A stretch of 44,769 bases of DNA from Ignavibacteria bacterium. Lineage in GTDB: Bacteria; Bacteroidota; Ignavibacteria; Ignavibacteriales; Ignavibacteriaceae. The notes under the pieces are model-generated. The model worked only from the letters and a program-made list of their open reading frames with translations. It ran no database searches and was not told where the DNA came from. The stretch is from contig JAUYAB010000074.1 of NCBI GenBank assembly GCA_030693705.1, positions 1-44,769 of the forward strand. Direction: 5' to 3'. Shown in pieces: positions 43,139 to 44,769 of the stretch (its first letter is position 1; every line of letters begins with the position of its first letter). The position numbers and the translations under genes are program-made.

Positions 43139-43528
43139 TTGAATAAAGAAAAAATTTTCTTAGTTTCGCTCATCAAAATAACAATTGGACCGGGCGGCAT
43201 GCTTTATTTGTTAGGTTGGTTACGAAAAAGATTTTCAAAACAGGTTAACAAAAGTTACCCTTCTTCAAAAAATTCATCCGCGGATGAGGATAGTAAAATA
43301 ATATCCCATTCTTTCTCTCATCATTTTAATCAGAACATTAAACTTTCCAAAAACTCAAAACTCATTCCTTACGATTTAATAACTACTTCCAAATATTTAA
43401 ATATAATGTACCGCGTGTTGGATTTTAAAACTCCTGAATTGTATAACATCTTTTTCAGCATGCAAAAGAAAACGGAGGAGAATAACTTCTATAATTACGT
43501 GAACAAACTTTGTAGTTATAGGAGGTAA
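43139..43528 (+). CDS. Doubtful short open reading frame (129 codons)
   Basis: This frame starts at TTG, has no clear ribosome site and no recognised family. It begins with a short hydrophobic segment (about residues 10-27, with PGGMLYLLGWL) and continues with a polar, Ser/Lys/Asn-rich body and no domain pattern. Its stop at 43526-43528 falls inside the first unit of the right 21-bp array, which starts at 43523. ATG 43199 would be an alternative start. It may be a decaying remnant or simply chance. Listed with low confidence. Confidence 0.3.
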   Translation: MNKEKIFLVSLIKITIGPGGMLYLLGWLRKRFSKQVNKSYPSSKNSSADEDSKIISHSFSHHFNQNIKLSKNSKLIPYDLITTSKYLNIMYRVLDFKTPELYNIFFSMQKKTEENNFYNYVNKLCSYRR

Positions 43529-43921
43529 TTTGAAAATCGCGCGAAGTAATTTGAAAATGATGGGAAGTATTTTGTGAACAATGCGAGGTGTTTTGTAAAC
43601 TATGCGAGGTGTTTTGAAAATCATGCGAGGTATTTTGAAAACCGTGCGAAGTGAAATGAAAGTAAGACGGGGTGTTATAAATGTGATGCGAGATAAAATG
43701 AAAACTGTGCGAAGCATTTTAAAAATGGTGCGGGGTAGTTTGAAAGTTGTGCGGGGCAGTTGAAATGTGATGCGAGACGAATTGAAAATAGTGCGAGGTG
43801 ATTTGAAAGTGATGCGAAGCATTTTGAAAGTCGTGCGGAGTGAATCATATGTGATGCGAGGCGGATTGAAAACCGTGCGAAACGATTTGTAAGTTGTGCG
43901 AAGTGTTTTGAAAGTCGCGCG
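43523..43921. repeat. Tandem array of 19 units of exactly 21 bp (right array)
   Basis: Nineteen units of the AAGTGTTTTGAAAGTCGTGC-type (plus one base) follow each other with no insertion or deletion. They vary freely in sequence but keep the GCG at the end of each unit and an A/T tract in the middle. Frames on the minus strand (43397-43822, 43675-44001) and the plus strand run through it; the plus frame with an RSxLKxV-like heptad is interrupted by four stops. Treated as non-coding. Confidence 0.85.
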
Positions 43922-43984
43922 AAAAAGGAAAAAGTTGTGAATTTAGGCTGAAATTGTTGTTTTTCTTCAAAAGAGATTGAAAAA

Positions 43985-44032
43985 GGTAAAAACGTTACCA
44001 AACGCGGTAAACCGGAAAAACCGGTTCCCGCG
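43985..44032. promoter_or_regulatory. Palindromes upstream of the partial right-end gene
   Basis: GGTAA-AAACG-TTACC (43985-43999) is followed by a two-step stem, CGCGG (44003-44007) with CCGCG (44028-44032) outside AACCGG (44010-44015) and CCGGTT (44021-44026). They lie 34-81 nt before the ATG and could be operator or attenuator sites. Confidence 0.5.
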
Positions 44033-44065
44033 ATATTTCAAACAACAAAATAATAGGAGGTCGTA

Positions 44066-44769
44066 ATGACACCCCATCAAGAAAACAAGTTAGTAATATA
44101 CGGATCGGTAATCGCTTTTGGAAAGAGGTTTACCGATCTGATCGCGACAATCCCGGCGCTTGCCACGGCTTATAGTGATTTCGCCGCCGCGGTGGGATTG
44201 ATAAAAACAAAAAGCAAAAAGAAGGAGGAGGCGGTAGCGGGTAAGTTCGAGTCCAAGGAGAAGGCAAAAACAGTTCTTGTAACTTCGTTAGTTGGCGCAA
44301 CCGGCGGACTTCATTCATACGCAAGAAAAAATAATCTTGAGGATATGAAAAAGCTAACGTACAAGGTTACGCGGGCTTCGTTGAACAAACTTAATCAAAC
44401 TGATTTTGATCAGAAAGTTGAAATCTTATGCGGACTGCTTGAAAGTAATAAGGATAGCCTTGGCAATTACGGTGTTGATGCTGCAAAGGTTACCGCAGTT
44501 AGGGCTAACATTAATGCTTACTTGAGTGCAAAAGAAGCGCACAAAGGGGGTGGAAATGAAAAGTCCGGAGCTAATATTGCAATGGATGAAGCATTTGCTA
44601 CCGCTGACGACATCTTGAAAGGAGATATCGACCGGATGATGGAAATTCCCCGCGAAGATAATCCGGAGATGTATAATGAATATATAGCGGCGCGTGTAAT
44701 TAAGGATCTAAGCGGAACGCGGAAGAACGATGATGAAGAAGATACTCCGCCTGAACCGCCAACACCGCC
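44066..44769 (+). CDS. Unknown helical protein, cut by the window edge
   Basis: A frame opens at ATG 44066, 7 nt behind AGGAGG, and is still open at the last base, giving 234 visible residues. The N-terminus MTPHQENKLVIYGSVIAFGK has no signal peptide. The body is helical and alternates Ala/Leu/Lys (SLVGATGGLHSYARK, NYGVDAAKVTAVRANINAY), and a helix ending NPEMYNEYIAARVIKD closes before a Pro/Asp/Glu-rich linker (DDEEDTPPEPPTPP). That linker suggests a second domain beyond the edge. Base composition is visibly richer in G and C than in the neighbours. From memory, similar helical proteins of unknown function occur in Bacteroidota and Ignavibacteria, but I cannot check it. Confidence 0.65.
   Translation, partial: MTPHQENKLVIYGSVIAFGKRFTDLIATIPALATAYSDFAAAVGLIKTKSKKKEEAVAGKFESKEKAKTVLVTSLVGATGGLHSYARKNNLEDMKKLTYKVTRASLNKLNQTDFDQKVEILCGLLESNKDSLGNYGVDAAKVTAVRANINAYLSAKEAHKGGGNEKSGANIAMDEAFATADDILKGDIDRMMEIPREDNPEMYNEYIAARVIKDLSGTRKNDDEEDTPPEPPTP

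Noticed and set aside
43397-44001. Minus-strand frames through the right 21-bp array
   Set aside because: Heptad peptides such as RTIFKLP are a by-product of the repeat; two overlapping frames are equally open, and no start signal is present.

Overview
The window looks like a chromosomal piece of an AT-rich member of the Bacteroidota/Chlorobi/Ignavibacteria branch, most likely Ignavibacteria. That placement is inferred from gene content and style: SPOR and other lipoproteins with Bacteroidota-type signals, an outer-membrane protein opening with SPYSRYG, a fused glycine decarboxylase, an HMT/MTHFR fusion, and promoter-like TAnnTTTG boxes just upstream of several genes. Clear Shine-Dalgarno sites are also present. 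No rRNA, tRNA, CRISPR array, transposase or integrase was found.

Layout. (1) 1-6400 is an accessory block of seven cassettes, all on the minus strand. Each ends in a long (about 100-210 bp) imperfect inverted repeat that behaves like an integron attC site. Cargo is a RibD-C/DHFR-like protein, a pair of isoprenylcysteine-methyltransferase-like membrane proteins, a TPR protein, two unknown soluble proteins, a lipoprotein and an exported barrel-like protein. The termini of most cassettes match each other over 6-11 nt as site-specific recombination predicts, but no integrase is visible, so this is a CALIN-type array. (2) 6870-7415 is a tandem array of 26 units of exactly 21 bp. (3) 7596-15319 holds birA, a stress cluster (hsp20, dnaK, a second hsp20, with a sigma-54-like promoter in front), a UvrD/PcrA helicase and a PPi-type phosphofructokinase. 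(4) 15466-23671 is a minus-strand stretch with the HMT/MTHFR fusion, a NamZ-like muramidase, the end of histidine degradation (cyclodeaminase, glutamate formimidoyltransferase, HutI) and a SPOR lipoprotein. An 86-bp inverted repeat pair brackets 18.0-23.8 kb. (5) 24101-31696 on the plus strand carries glgA, a GmhB-like phosphatase, a lipoprotein/outer-membrane pair, glyA, tatC and a polyprenyl diphosphate synthase. (6) 31797-39220 is a lipid and ribosome cluster: DUF177, rpmF, plsX, fabH, fabD, a DUF3109 protein, fabG, acpP, fabF, rnc. (7) gcvP and a small membrane protein follow. (8) The right end holds CCCTTCGGG hairpin repeats, a second 21-bp array (19 units) and the start of a large unknown gene cut by the window edge.

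How the genes work together. Folate one-carbon metabolism is concentrated here: FtcD and the cyclodeaminase move the histidine formimino carbon onto tetrahydrofolate, GlyA and GcvP feed methylene-THF from serine and glycine, and the HMT/MTHFR fusion uses it to make methionine. The DUF177-to-rnc block makes and elongates fatty acids. The left accessory block and the two 21-bp arrays are the parts not explained by housekeeping.
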